Below, one piece after another: positions 42,601-51,700 of a stretch of 64,000 nucleotides of DNA. How positions within the stretch are numbered: the first letter of the stretch is position 1; every line of letters begins with the position of its first letter. Made by a program: the position numbers and the translations under genes. Source of the DNA: Lumbricus terrestris (Eukaryota > Annelida > Clitellata > Crassiclitellata > Lumbricidae); contig OX457040.1 of NCBI GenBank assembly GCA_949752735.1, positions 7,614,597-7,678,596 of the forward strand, written 5' to 3'. The notes under the pieces were generated by a model, which saw nothing but the letters and a program-made list of their open reading frames with translations, made no database searches and was not told where the DNA came from.

Positions 42601-44881
42601 GGTTACCTGGAATCATGGCTGGAATTGGTGGGATCGTCTGCGCCGCCATCGCTACTCCAGATCTCTATGGAACCAGGTCAGGATTAGACGAACCACCACC
42701 TAATCTAATCTGTGCTTAATCTGCTTGAATCTAACCTAATCTCATTAAATCTGATCTTATCTGGATTTACCAGTCAACTTTTAACCATTGATGTATTTTT
42801 GTTCAGTTATGCCAATGTGATTGAATCCTATCTAGCGGATGTGATCTAATAGCCTACTTAGTACTTACCTAAATAAGAACTTCCGTTCTACACAGAAGGA
42901 GTTAATTGCTCTTAGTTCCATTTGCACGAACTGCAACTATGCAGAATCGGGCTTTTTCCACATGTGGTCCCAGAGGTCTGGAATGGGCTCCCACAGGAGC
43001 TACATGTGATTCCTGGGGCTCTTGCAATAGCATTTTTTACACAACTCAAAACGATACTGTTTTGTCGTGCTAGAGTCTGGAGCGCTTCTGAATAGTCCTC
43101 TTGAAGATGTGCTGTAGAAATTCTTGAATGCATGAATAATATAGAATCATCATTATCCTGATGTTTTTCTTTTTCTATAACGACCTTTTTTAGTGTTTTG
43201 TCTGTTTTTTACCATGTTTCATGTGTTTTCCCCGGATTTTTCTGGGGGTGGAAGAATGTTATTCCTGGGGGTAACTTCCCCCCCCAAAGATGCTTAGATT
43301 AAACACTGTCCAAAGTCTCCGGCTAGTTTGTTACGCCACTTGTGATAAGTCAGTGCAGTGTTCAGCTTAACTTCTCTGTTTTCTTTCGTTGCAGTCTGTG
43401 GATGCAGTTTCCGAACCGTATAAACAAATCTGCTGGCATAACGGCCGCATTCCAGTTGGCTGCCCTCGTCTCCAGCATCGGTCTCGCCATTGTCGGTGGA
43501 CTCGCCGCGGGTTAGTCTCGTCGTCATAAACTCCGTATAGCCTACTTCTGAAGAACCATTCTAGAGCCAAGCGCAGAGCACCAGCTTATTCACGAGTGCT
43601 GCGTCGGTCGAGTTGAAGGGTTCACAGGGTAGTCAGCATTAAGGAGGTCCCAGGCAGGGTGTAAGGGGGGAGGTAGAGTAGCTGATAGGGCATGTGTTCT
43701 TTAGGTCGAGAATTGGAAGGTGGGGTATCAGATGAATTTTGAGTATGAATTTGTCATGGAGATTTCACCTACTTCTATAATTATGGGAACCAACACGAGC
43801 TATCATCAGATGCAGACTAGTCCGCCGAGAATTCTCAGCCCACCATGGCTATCATAAACATCATGATCACTGTCGTCATCATCACATGCCACATAGAAAT
43901 GTAAACGTTTTCTATAATGTCGATAGGCTAATAAATTATGCCTTCTTTTTGACTTTTTAAAATTCTTCGACCTGCTGAGTTACTCGAATGACACTGATGC
44001 GACCTGCTGAAGTTGCATGGCTGGCTCCACCTATGCTTTTAAAGTTCATTTCTGTGGAACTAGCTAGCCTAAGCTTCAACAATCTTAATTAGCTAGCATT
44101 AAAAGACCCACTATGCTCCCTTACATGACATAACATAGCATATAACATAACGGGTTTTAAGTGGTTCAGAAGACGCTTGGTCTGTGTTAGAACCACTGCA
44201 AATTAACCTGAAGAACATAATTTCCAAATTTTTCTTAGCTTCCTCTTAAACGCTGTGACGGTGTCAACCGAGACAGTTTTGTCATCCAAAACGCTCGACA
44301 AGTCTACTAGTCAACTCTAGCACTGAAGAATTTCTGTCCTAACGTTCCTTTCGGCTTCTTAAACAAATTTTGTACTCAATTGTGACCACGAGTTGTTTTG
44401 TTTGGTGTTAATTCAAAGAACTTTTCCCCACATAGTGCTGCCTTTTCAGTGATGATCTTAGATGCTTCAATTAAATCTTAGTAGCATATGGACGCACGCT
44501 GCATCCTGTGTAGCTAAGTGGACCCATAATTATATACTATAGCTGGTGTTGCTTGTAGGTGTGATCCTGCGTTTACGATGCTTTGACCAACCGAGAGACC
44601 TAGATCTTTTCGACGATTCTTCCTATTGGCTGTTGCCGGAAGGTTTCCCAGGCGGCATTAACAAGCCAGTCGAAGTAGAAGACGACAAGCCCGAGAAGGT
44701 ACTCGTCTATCCGTCTGATGAAAGCGAACAGATCGGGAAGGTATCTACTGAAAGAAAGAAGTCTGCTACACAGTCTGAAACAAAGTCTGAAAGAAAGAAG
44801 TCTACTACACAGTCTGACACAAAGTCCGACACAAAGTCCGACACAAAGTCTGACACAAAGTCTGCGAGTTCGATGGGCTGA
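35506..44881 (+). CDS. Rh family ammonium transporter, copy B (9 exons, complete)
   Basis: Tandem paralogue of copy A with the same fold and role. Exons: 35506-35728, 36804-36993, 38114-38264, 38928-39075, 40829-40989, 41699-41836, 42543-42676, 43395-43510, 44559-44881. They join in frame to 1584 nt (527 residues). Exons 2-8 have exactly the lengths and phases of copy A. Pore residues are retained: Phe144, Phe249, Asp191, His199 and His356. The first loop has no Asn-X-Ser/Thr sequon, unlike copy A. The cytoplasmic tail is about 47 residues longer and made of Lys/Ser/Thr/Asp repeats ([15 protein letters not shown]). The start ATG follows an in-frame stop 18 bases upstream. Introns are mostly shorter than in copy A. 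Both copies look intact, so I infer two functional transporters with different termini. Confidence 0.95.
35729..36240. other. Rh copy B intron 1, left part
   Basis: Repeated AAGTATGC/TATGCTATC words near the donor, probably derived from the donor region itself (GTAAGTATAG). No exon. Confidence 0.5.
36195..36490. repeat. 22-base minisatellite grown from a LINE 3' end
   Basis: Unit AGTGCTACCAGCCCAGCCAG plus GG repeated about 11 times (36241-36486). It follows ATTCATTCTTTCATTC and a GGCTTTATTTAACGCC stretch, i.e. the minus-strand LINE 3' end, whose next segment is the likely source of the unit. Confidence 0.85.
36556..36636. repeat. (GT)n microsatellite
   Basis: GT run with GTTT interruptions. 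Confidence 0.95.
36804..36993 (+). CDS. Rh copy B exon 2
   Basis: Codes [19 protein letters not shown] and [20 protein letters not shown]. Very close to copy A. Donor GTAAGA after GA. Confidence 0.95.
36994..38113. other. Rh copy B intron 2
   Basis: The word TTGTCTTGATGACAGTATAG with its surroundings is duplicated (about 37476-37545 and 37597-37665). A LINE-like 3' end with (GATT)n tail lies at about 37990-38085. Last bases before exon 3 resemble copy A. Confidence 0.5.
38114..38264 (+). CDS. Rh copy B exon 3
   Basis: Codes [21 protein letters not shown] and the next helix; 148 of 151 bases identical to copy A, with one amino-acid change (Ile for Val). Confidence 0.95.
38265..38554. other. 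Rh copy B intron 3, left part
   Basis: Starts GTATAGGCCTAAGTC like copy A and stays similar for about 60 bases. No other feature. Confidence 0.45.
38555..38735 (+). mobile_element. CR1/L2-type LINE 3' fragment
   Basis: Plus-strand codons for [17 protein letters not shown] sequence, then GGGAGCGCCTCTGAGTAGG...GGGGCGCTACATAAATTC and a GATTGATTG tail. Confidence 0.75.
38928..39075 (+). CDS. Rh copy B exon 4
   Basis: Codes [19 protein letters not shown] with pore His199, and [13 protein letters not shown]. Confidence 0.95.
39076..39490. other. Rh copy B intron 4, left part
   Basis: AT-rich; a minus-orientation LINE 3' end (TTTTTAAAGCGCCTCTTAC...TCAGAGGCGCTCTCAG) at 39245-39302 and a copy of the GTTGCCCTCC...GGACTGGCACTGG repeat at 39428-39472. 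Confidence 0.5.
39491..40721. mobile_element. hAT-type element with CAGTGCCGGCGCTAG ends, TSD agtggcgg
   Basis: Perfect 15-base inverted ends CAGTGCCGGCGCTAG and CTAGCGCCGGCACTG, and exact duplication AGTGGCGG (39483-39490, 40722-40729). Three tandem units of about 155 bases start at GAGTTTGAAAGGG near 39539, 39691 and 39848. No transposase. Lies about 110 bases before exon 5. Confidence 0.9.
40829..40989 (+). CDS. Rh copy B exon 5
   Basis: Codes [14 protein letters not shown] and [17 protein letters not shown]; 159 of 161 bases identical to copy A, and flanking intron bases are also alike. Confidence 0.95.
40990..41224. other. Rh copy B intron 5, left part
   Basis: AATATAATC-type AT-rich sequence. 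Nothing recognised. Confidence 0.4.
41225..41475 (+). mobile_element. CR1/L2-type LINE 3' end
   Basis: Plus-strand codons [17 protein letters not shown]...[10 protein letters not shown]...[14 protein letters not shown], then GAGCGCTATATAAATG and an (ATGA)n tail at 41450-41472. Nearly the same end as at 1005-1535. Confidence 0.85.
41699..41836 (+). CDS. Rh copy B exon 6
   Basis: Codes [20 protein letters not shown] and the next helix pair. Phase 0 at both ends. Confidence 0.95.
41837..42542. other. Rh copy B intron 6
   Basis: Contains a minus-orientation LINE 3' end at about 42085-42180 (TTTATATAGCGCCTCTTC). The rest is AT-rich and unremarkable. Confidence 0.5.
42543..42676 (+). CDS. Rh copy B exon 7
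   Basis: Codes [14 protein letters not shown] with pore His356. Asn345 of copy A is His here (GVHNLHG against GVNNLHG). Confidence 0.95.
42677..42904. other. Rh copy B intron 7, left part
   Basis: CTAATCT-type short motifs as in copy A. No feature. Confidence 0.4.
42905..43140 (+). mobile_element. CR1/L2-type LINE 3' fragment
   Basis: Degenerate plus-strand codons for [15 protein letters not shown] and WNGLP-like residues, a [20 protein letters not shown] end, then GATGTGCTGTAGAAATTC and a GAATGCATGAAT tail. Confidence 0.75.
43395..43510 (+). CDS. Rh copy B exon 8
   Basis: Codes [20 protein letters not shown] and [19 protein letters not shown]. Same length as copy A but many silent and replacement differences. 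Confidence 0.93.
43511..44179. other. Rh copy B intron 8, left part
   Basis: No exon or element end recognised. Confidence 0.4.
44180..44500 (-). mobile_element. Degenerate LINE reverse transcriptase C-terminal fragment
   Basis: Minus-strand translation in broken frames gives [41 protein letters not shown] and [15 protein letters not shown], the typical end of a CR1/jockey-type polymerase. Different family from the elements with GCGCTATATAAAT tails. Confidence 0.65.
44559..44881 (+). CDS. Rh copy B exon 9 and stop
   Basis: Codes [19 protein letters not shown] and [13 protein letters not shown], then a tail with imperfect repeats: [26 protein letters not shown] and four more SDTK units, ending ASSMG, TGA at 44879-44881. 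Confidence 0.93.
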
Positions 44882-45435
44882 CGAAGATGGTGCCATGAAA
44901 GATTTGAATATTAAGAAAGCAAAGCAGTTTACTTATAAAGAAACTGCGTAGAGTCTAGGACATGTGAAGCATGCTGATCGGTCTGCAGCATTAACGTTGT
45001 TCTGTATCAATGGTGCAGTGCACCTGAGTTTTGACTTTGTTTTGAACCTACTAATTGTTAAGCCAGGTTTTTATGCGATAATTAAATATCTTCAGAAGCA
45101 AATGGAGGTTTAAGCTGGTGGGTAATTGGCAGTCGCCCTGTTCCGTATGCCAAGGCGAGACATGAAACTGTTTGCATTTTCAATGTTTGATTTTTAAGCT
45201 GACCTTGTGTGTTGTATTGTAAGATTAGTGATTTCGTAAAATGTAAGAAGAATTTTGATTAAAGTCTTTAGAATGGTCGTCAGATGCAAGATGACAGCAA
45301 TTCAGTACAGCGATGATATCTAAGTCTAACCATATGAAACACAGACTATTGGTTGTAATAATAGGGTGTTGGCAGTAATATAAGACAATAGTAATGAGAG
45401 AGAGACTATGTTTGCCATAGTCATTATTTTGTGAA
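44882..45435. other. Rh copy B 3' region
   Basis: Likely 3' UTR. GTATGCCAAGGCGAGACATG at 45149 matches the block after copy A. A GATTAAAGTC near 45258 could be a weak poly(A) signal. Confidence 0.45.
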
Positions 45436-46577
45436 CAGGGACGTCATTTGGGGAATTGGGGGGGGGGGGCAGGGGGGGGCATTTGCCCCCCCCCCTGAAT
45501 TTGAGGGAAAAAACAATTTTTTATATGCATATCTGTGCATTTTCTCATTTATTGAAAATAAGATATCTTTATTTTTCACTAGGAATCTAGGACATCGGAA
45601 GACCAATTAGGTCTACTACTTGTATCTATGGTCACTGTAATTAGATGTCAGAACTTTGCACACAGCGGTTTCATAGAGCGACAGAAAACTCCCAAGAGAT
45701 TGAATGTATCTCGTGTGCTAAATTTGAATATAGCTAAAATTGCAGAGCACCCCTAGAGAGGTCAACAATGTACAAGTCAAGGCCGTAAATCCTGATGATG
45801 AAAGGGAGGGAGCTTCCTCCCTATCTATACCGAGGTCCATAAAGACTCCATATATACATACTGTACATCCTAATCCGGCGAAAGGCTGACTTTGACCCTA
45901 TTTGGAGGGTCAGCAACTTGCCAGCAAGCTAGGCGACTTCTAAGTCTCGCAGAATGATATATAGCGAGCATTGTGGACACCGATACTGGAAACCTTAGCC
46001 TATACTCTGGGCCCGATTCCACTGAAAACAGATGTCGTTGACAGATATGCCAAAGCCGGAGCGGAGGTGGTCTGAGGAGGAATGTGACGACTAATTTATC
46101 AGACTGGACGCATTAAGTGTTAGGGGATAGGAAAATTGATTAAGACAGCTGGATATATATAACGTGTTGGATATTATATATTTATATACATATATTATTA
46201 TGTATATTTGTGCGTCAGTAGACTACATAGTATTCTGAGTGAGCTTTGGGAGTGGGAGTATAAGAATAGTTATATAGTATATATATATTAGTCACAGAAT
46301 CACAGACAAAGGATCCGAGTGGCTGCAGACCCATCCACAGCGAGGGATTAATCCTAGCCAGAAGGAAAAGAAAGATATTAGTCACAGAACCAAGATCAGT
46401 TCATTTCGAGACCTGAAATTGAATTGTCTATAGAGGATTATTAGTGAATGTCAAATAAGTTAAATTGATAAATCATAGCCTACAGAGAGTGCTCTGCTTT
46501 GCCTTTTAAGTTCTTTTCTGATTGTTTCCAATTCACAGTAGGCCTATAGGCCTAGTCGCTAGCAGCTGTATAAAGGT

Positions 46578-46919
46578 GTGATGGTAAGTACAAGTTACTC
46601 TATGACCATTCTGTCCATTCACGATGTTCGAGTCAGTCTAAGTCATCTTCCACAGGGTTTCAGTGAGCTGCTGAAAGTTATCGACCTTGTCCTGACCTTG
46701 CCTGTGACATCAGTTGAAAACGAACGGCTGTTTAGCTGCATGAAGAGAGTAAAGACCTACATAAGGAACAAATGTGGTGACCAACGACTGAGTGAATATA
46801 TACTGTATAGTGATCTGCTGGTCATTGCATGCCTTCAGGAAGATGCAAAAAACTTGAAAATTGAAACAGTTATAGATGATTTTGGTCGACTGAAGCAAAG
46901 ACAATTTCCCTTGTTTTAG
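46578..46919 (+). pseudogene. hAT transposase C-terminal (hATC dimerisation) fragment
   Basis: About 100 codons that include LPVTSVENERLFSCMKRVK and IRNKCGDQRLSEYIL, the conserved hAT C-terminal dimerisation motif (usually TSxxxERxFS). The zinc finger and catalytic domain are missing upstream, so no active enzyme is encoded. TAG at 46917-46919. Confidence 0.85.
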
Positions 46920-47049
46920 TGAAACATTTAAGTTATCATATACTGTTGACAGAATTTTATATAGCGTATACCCTTTTTTTACAATTCTTGCAAGTATAAA
47001 CAACTCCATAGAAACCTAACTCTATTAAGTGACAATGTGACAATAATTA

Positions 47050-47385
47050 TAGGGGGAATCGATAGCGCATTGGATAACACGAGCCTCTGAATAGTCATTA
47101 TGTGAGAGGCGCTATATAAAAGTGTAAATACAATACACTGGCATGGAGAACAGCGGGCCAGAGTTCGAGCCCCGTAGGGGGGACGTGCTCTGTATAGGCT
47201 GCTATTAGCACCCTGTATTTCAGGCTGTCTGTTCTGTCAGTATATAGAGAAGATTTTATGTCTTATGTAATTTGCGTTCTTATGACTTGTTTCAATTGCA
47301 TAACTGTACAATGTAACCGGATGCGTTCTGTCAGACTGTCAACCGGATTAATTTTTGTTCAGTAAAGAATATTATTATAAGTACG
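47050..47385 (+). mobile_element. tRNA-derived SINE, family 2, interrupted
   Basis: GCGCATTGGATAACAC (A box side) is separated from ACTGGCATGGAGAACAGCGG and B box GAGTTCGAGCCCC by about 60 bases that read as a LINE 3' tail (GAGAGGCGCTATATAAAAG). The body continues with GCTGCTATTAGCACCCTG, AACCGGATGCG and ends AAAGAATATTATTATAAG. Confidence 0.75.
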
Positions 47386-47425
47386 CGGACATCATGGAAC
47401 ACTGGCTCGCGCCAGCTTGCAGTTT

Positions 47426-47610
<185 letters not shown>

Positions 47611-47734
47611 CTAAATACGAAACATAAGCTAACTAAGTTTTGCCCCCCCCCCCCCTGAAAAAAACTGAAATGACGTCCCTGTTTGTGAAGGCATTTAGGT
47701 TGACATTGAGTTCATAAATAGAGTTTTATGTTAT

Positions 47735-47995
47735 TGACAATTTATAATAATATCTTCTTTATTCAACAATCCGGTTGACAGACTGCAACCGGTTACAGTG
47801 TACAATTATGCAGCTTAAACAATTCACAAGAACGGAGATCACAGAATACACAATTCTTAACTATACTAGCTGAACAGACAGTCTGCAATACATGGCGCTA
47901 ATAGCAGCCTACAAAGCAAATCCGCCCAACGGGGGCTCGAACTCGCTGCCCTCGCACTCTACGCCAACGTGTTATCCACTACACTATCAAAGCAG
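47735..47995 (-). mobile_element. tRNA-derived SINE, family 2, inverted copy
   Basis: Reverse complement gives GGATAACACGTTGGCGTAG, B box GAGTTCGAGCCCCC, GGCTGCTATTAGCGCC, AACCGGTTGCAG and a 3' end AAAGAAGATATTATTATAA. It faces the copy at 47050-47385 tail to tail. Confidence 0.75.
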
Positions 47996-48751
47996 CAGTA
48001 CTTAATAAAGTCACCTTTGCACTTCTGATTATAATTATGATATAGGAAGTAACTCTAATCGTTTTCTCTCGAAAGGCTCTTATTTAGCTGGCAACATGGA
48101 TGTTGTTATTACCGAAGGAGTACGTTTATTCGTTATATTAAGGTAGGCTCACATTGGAGTTTACAGGTATATTTTTTGCTATTCATAAAACCCCATTCAC
48201 TCGGAACTGTTTTAAATAATGGTCTGCCCTATATGGCGCGTGAACTCGTTACCTCTCGCTCCCCATGCCAGCGTGTTATCCAATGTTCTGCCGTTCCCGA
48301 TTGTCATTTTCCCTCAAGTAAGTTGCTCGCCTACTTACTTCCTTACTTAATTAATTACAATATAATAATTTTATACGATGCACCGTATCATAATTCTCTA
48401 TTAGGCAAAGGCAGCATGATTCTTCACTGAGGAACAGGTAGCGCAACTCTTACGAACGTAATGGTAACACAGTTCTTTAGCATGAAATGAAACCTTGTAA
48501 TAAATGCAGAAGGTTTCCACAAGGCCTATCGAATTTAGCTGGAGCAGCAAAATGGCGATGGTATCCTCTGGATGAACCGTGATCCTGGACATCTGAGCAT
48601 TGAACTAAATGTTTGCGAGTCGCTATCGCTACACCGAATGATTTGAACTTCCCGCAGATTGTTTCGGGTTGGAAATTGGCTTTATGAAAATGTTTCAGTA
48701 AAGCTTGGATTTTAATTTCTTCCACATTTCATCGCCATAATACGGGAAAAC
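47996..48751. other. Region upstream of the C2CD3 candidate first exon
   Basis: A partial family-2 SINE (minus) at 48215-48300. The last about 200 bases before 48752 would be promoter and 5' UTR of C2CD3 if the first exon is right. No TATA box stands out. Confidence 0.4.
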
Positions 48752-48797
48752 ATGGTGAAGAAGAAAGCAGGATCTGGGAAAAAGAATGACCGCCGAG
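48752..48797 (+). CDS. C2CD3: C2CD3 candidate exon 1
   Basis: ATG then Lys/Gly/Arg-rich MVKKKAGSGKKNDRR and one base before GTAGTC. One base plus CG of exon 2 makes an Ala codon, so phase fits. The basic N-terminus resembles vertebrate C2CD3 in character. Too short for sequence alone to prove. Confidence 0.6.
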
Positions 48798-51700
48798 GTA
48801 GTCGCGATCTCACATATTATCGCTCATACATGGTCCATTTGGTCGCTGACAAGTAGAAACTTGTCGCGATGGAAAGCAGTTAATTAACTCATTACTGCAG
48901 TTATTATTCTTAGTTTACAATTACTTTGCGCTCTCTTTAATTAATGGCTTTCTCTCTGGCTGTTTAAATGTCCATAAATTGAAACTTCCCTGATTTTATT
49001 CACCACAGTGCACCCATGTCGGGCACGTAGCGAATCCCGGTAGAATTCCTGATTTGTTGATTTGTTCTTAGCACTAAATATTTCTTAAATGCTGGTACCT
49101 AAGACCCTTAGTGTTCAAACGCACCTATTCCCATTCTCCGGAGACGTTCCGTCGATTTTATACGGATTATTTAAATCTATAGGAAATCCGGCACACCTGG
49201 GAACGGCGGTCCCAAATTCTGAAACATGTATTTTCGTGACAGACGTTACATGAATGAACGATACTGTACAGAAATATTAAGAAATGTCTTTCTCGTAACA
49301 CACACAACTGTCGGTCTTACAGTTTGCAATCATATAGCATAGTTGTCACTGAGCAACTTCAGATACTGCCCGTAAACATGTGTTTTATGCGAATGTCGCC
49401 ACTGAAATTCGGCAAGGTAACGTGGAAATAAATTCCTGCTGCTTCCAAGTTGGTTTCTGAGCTTCCTTTTAGCGTGCATCCAAAGCCCCTCTATTGTTTG
49501 AGTGTTGATGTCAGAATGCACAGGATCTACGAAATTGTCTCCATGTACAACAACCTGATGATCATAGACACCATTGTTTATGGTCGAAACATTACGGTAC
49601 GCAGCCCACGCGTCCGTGACAATGACCGAACCAGGTAGAACATGAGCAGTAATGATAGCTTCCAGTGTCTGTGCATCACGTCGGTTAACGATTTCAAGCC
49701 AGCATCGGCCAGTTCCGCGTTCCACAAGTCCAACAACCCAAATTCCGCGTCTACGCATTCCCCTGTGATATTTCCTGTGGAAGTAAAAAGTCTCGTCGAC
49801 TTCCACGATCATAGGCAGACCACTTGCATCGAAGCCGCCAATATAAACCTGTTGAGTGTTCAGCCAATTTTCACACTCAACGCGAAAGAAATTGTTGTAA
49901 TCAACCAGAATATGCCAGTCGACAATTTCTTCAAACGACATCACATGTTTCGCAAGCACTTCATGACTCCAGTAGTACATAATCATTACGACCTTGTCAA
50001 TGCTTAGAACGCAATTCGCAAAAAAGGAACCTGTTCGCACACTTGCTCTGGTATCACAACCTCGACATCTCCACGAGAACAGTTCAGGCGACTCACCACG
50101 TCGGACCAATGCCATTGGCATATGACAAACGCCGCAGTCATTAGTGTTCCGTATCAGTCTATGTTCTGCGAGCCACTGAAGCCATTGCAGTGGATCATTC
50201 ATAGCTGCGTAAATTTCACGTGGTGTACAGTGAAAGAACTGCAATTCGTTCCTCGTCAAAACAAGGTTCGTAATGCTTCGCGGTGCTTGCGGTCTACCGG
50301 CCATTTTAACTGTCAGTCTGATATTTGTACCATTTGAATTTCTTTCACGACGACAGCAATGACGTAAACAACGACGTAAAAAGACAGACAAGATGGTAAG
50401 TAAGTGAATAAATAAAGAATTAAGTGCAGTTGGCTCTTGCTTTGACGAAAATACATGTTTCAGAATTTGGGACCGCCGTTCCCAGGTATGCCGGAAATCC
50501 AATGATAAAAATCGCAGCTCACTTATCGGCCGCAATATTTACACACATTTGAACGCCGCAAGTTCTCATGACGTCACGGATTATGTGTGTAAATATGGCG
50601 ACCGAAAGTGAGCTGCGATTTTTATCATTGGATTTCCTATAGAATTAAATAATTCAAAAATTCGTATAAAATCGTCGGAGCGTCTCCGGAGAATGGGAAT
50701 AGGTGCGTTTGAACACTAAGGGCCTTAGGTACCAGCATTTAAGAAATATTTAGTGCTAAGAACAAATCAACAAATCAGGAATTCTACCCGAATCCCTGAA
50801 CGGGTACTACCGATGGGGCAAAACTATAGTATCTGGTCCCAGATGACGATATTGGCCCTAACCGACCCTCACGATTCCCTAGTGTTGTGAGGCGGAAACT
50901 TTCCTCGGAAAGTTTCATATCTTTCCGGAAAGTTTCGGAAACTTTCCGACGAATCTTTCCGGAAACTTTCCGACATATTTTTCTACCAATAAAATATTAT
51001 TAAATACATACTCAATTCTAATGAGTCCGAATTTTTTTTCAACAGAAGTTAGTGTTGTGAGGTGGAAAAATTGTCCGGAAAGTTTCATATTTTTCCAGAA
51101 ACTTTCCGATGTATTTTTCCGCCAATGAAATATTATTAAATACATACTCAATTCTAAGGAGTCCGAAATTTTCTTTCAATATAATACTACTAAATACATC
51201 CATCACTATAAGCAGTCTTAGGTGGTTATAAGTAATAGTTTATTCAATAGATGGTACTGCTAGTGTTAGTGATAATTGTTCACACAGCCCAAAAATACCT
51301 GTACATTTAGGAATTAAATGCAATTAAACTTTGATGTAAATTTATGAAATTATTTTTTATCATTCAGTCACCTTCATATTTGTGAGTTATGAAAATATAA
51401 GACAGAAACAGAAATCGATGCTGTATTATTTCATGCTTATATCAGTTTTTTTTTACACATTTCCTGCAACAGTTGACTGCAGACATGCAAGCATGCAACT
51501 CGTTTTCAATAGGCTACTCTAGTCTGAAATGTTAATGAACAGTGTTTATTGCTCATATTAATTATTTTTAAGTTTAACATTGTTTGCATCGACAGAAGTA
51601 CTGTAAATAAAAGGAGTTTAAACTTTAAGAAAAATTTCTGAGAGTGAAATTCTTATATTTTCTGAGTTTAATGTATTTTCCGGTTCTTCGGAAAGTTTCC

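Larger units (their letters stand above)
49039..50788. mobile_element. Complete Merlin-type DNA transposon, TSD cgaatccc
   Basis: Inverted ends GGTAGAATTCCTGATTTG, extending with few mismatches for about 150-200 bases on each side, and exact 8-bp duplication CGAATCCC (49031-49038, 50789-50796). Encodes an intact IS1595/ISXO2-like transposase. 1750 bp, inside C2CD3 intron 1. Confidence 0.93.
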
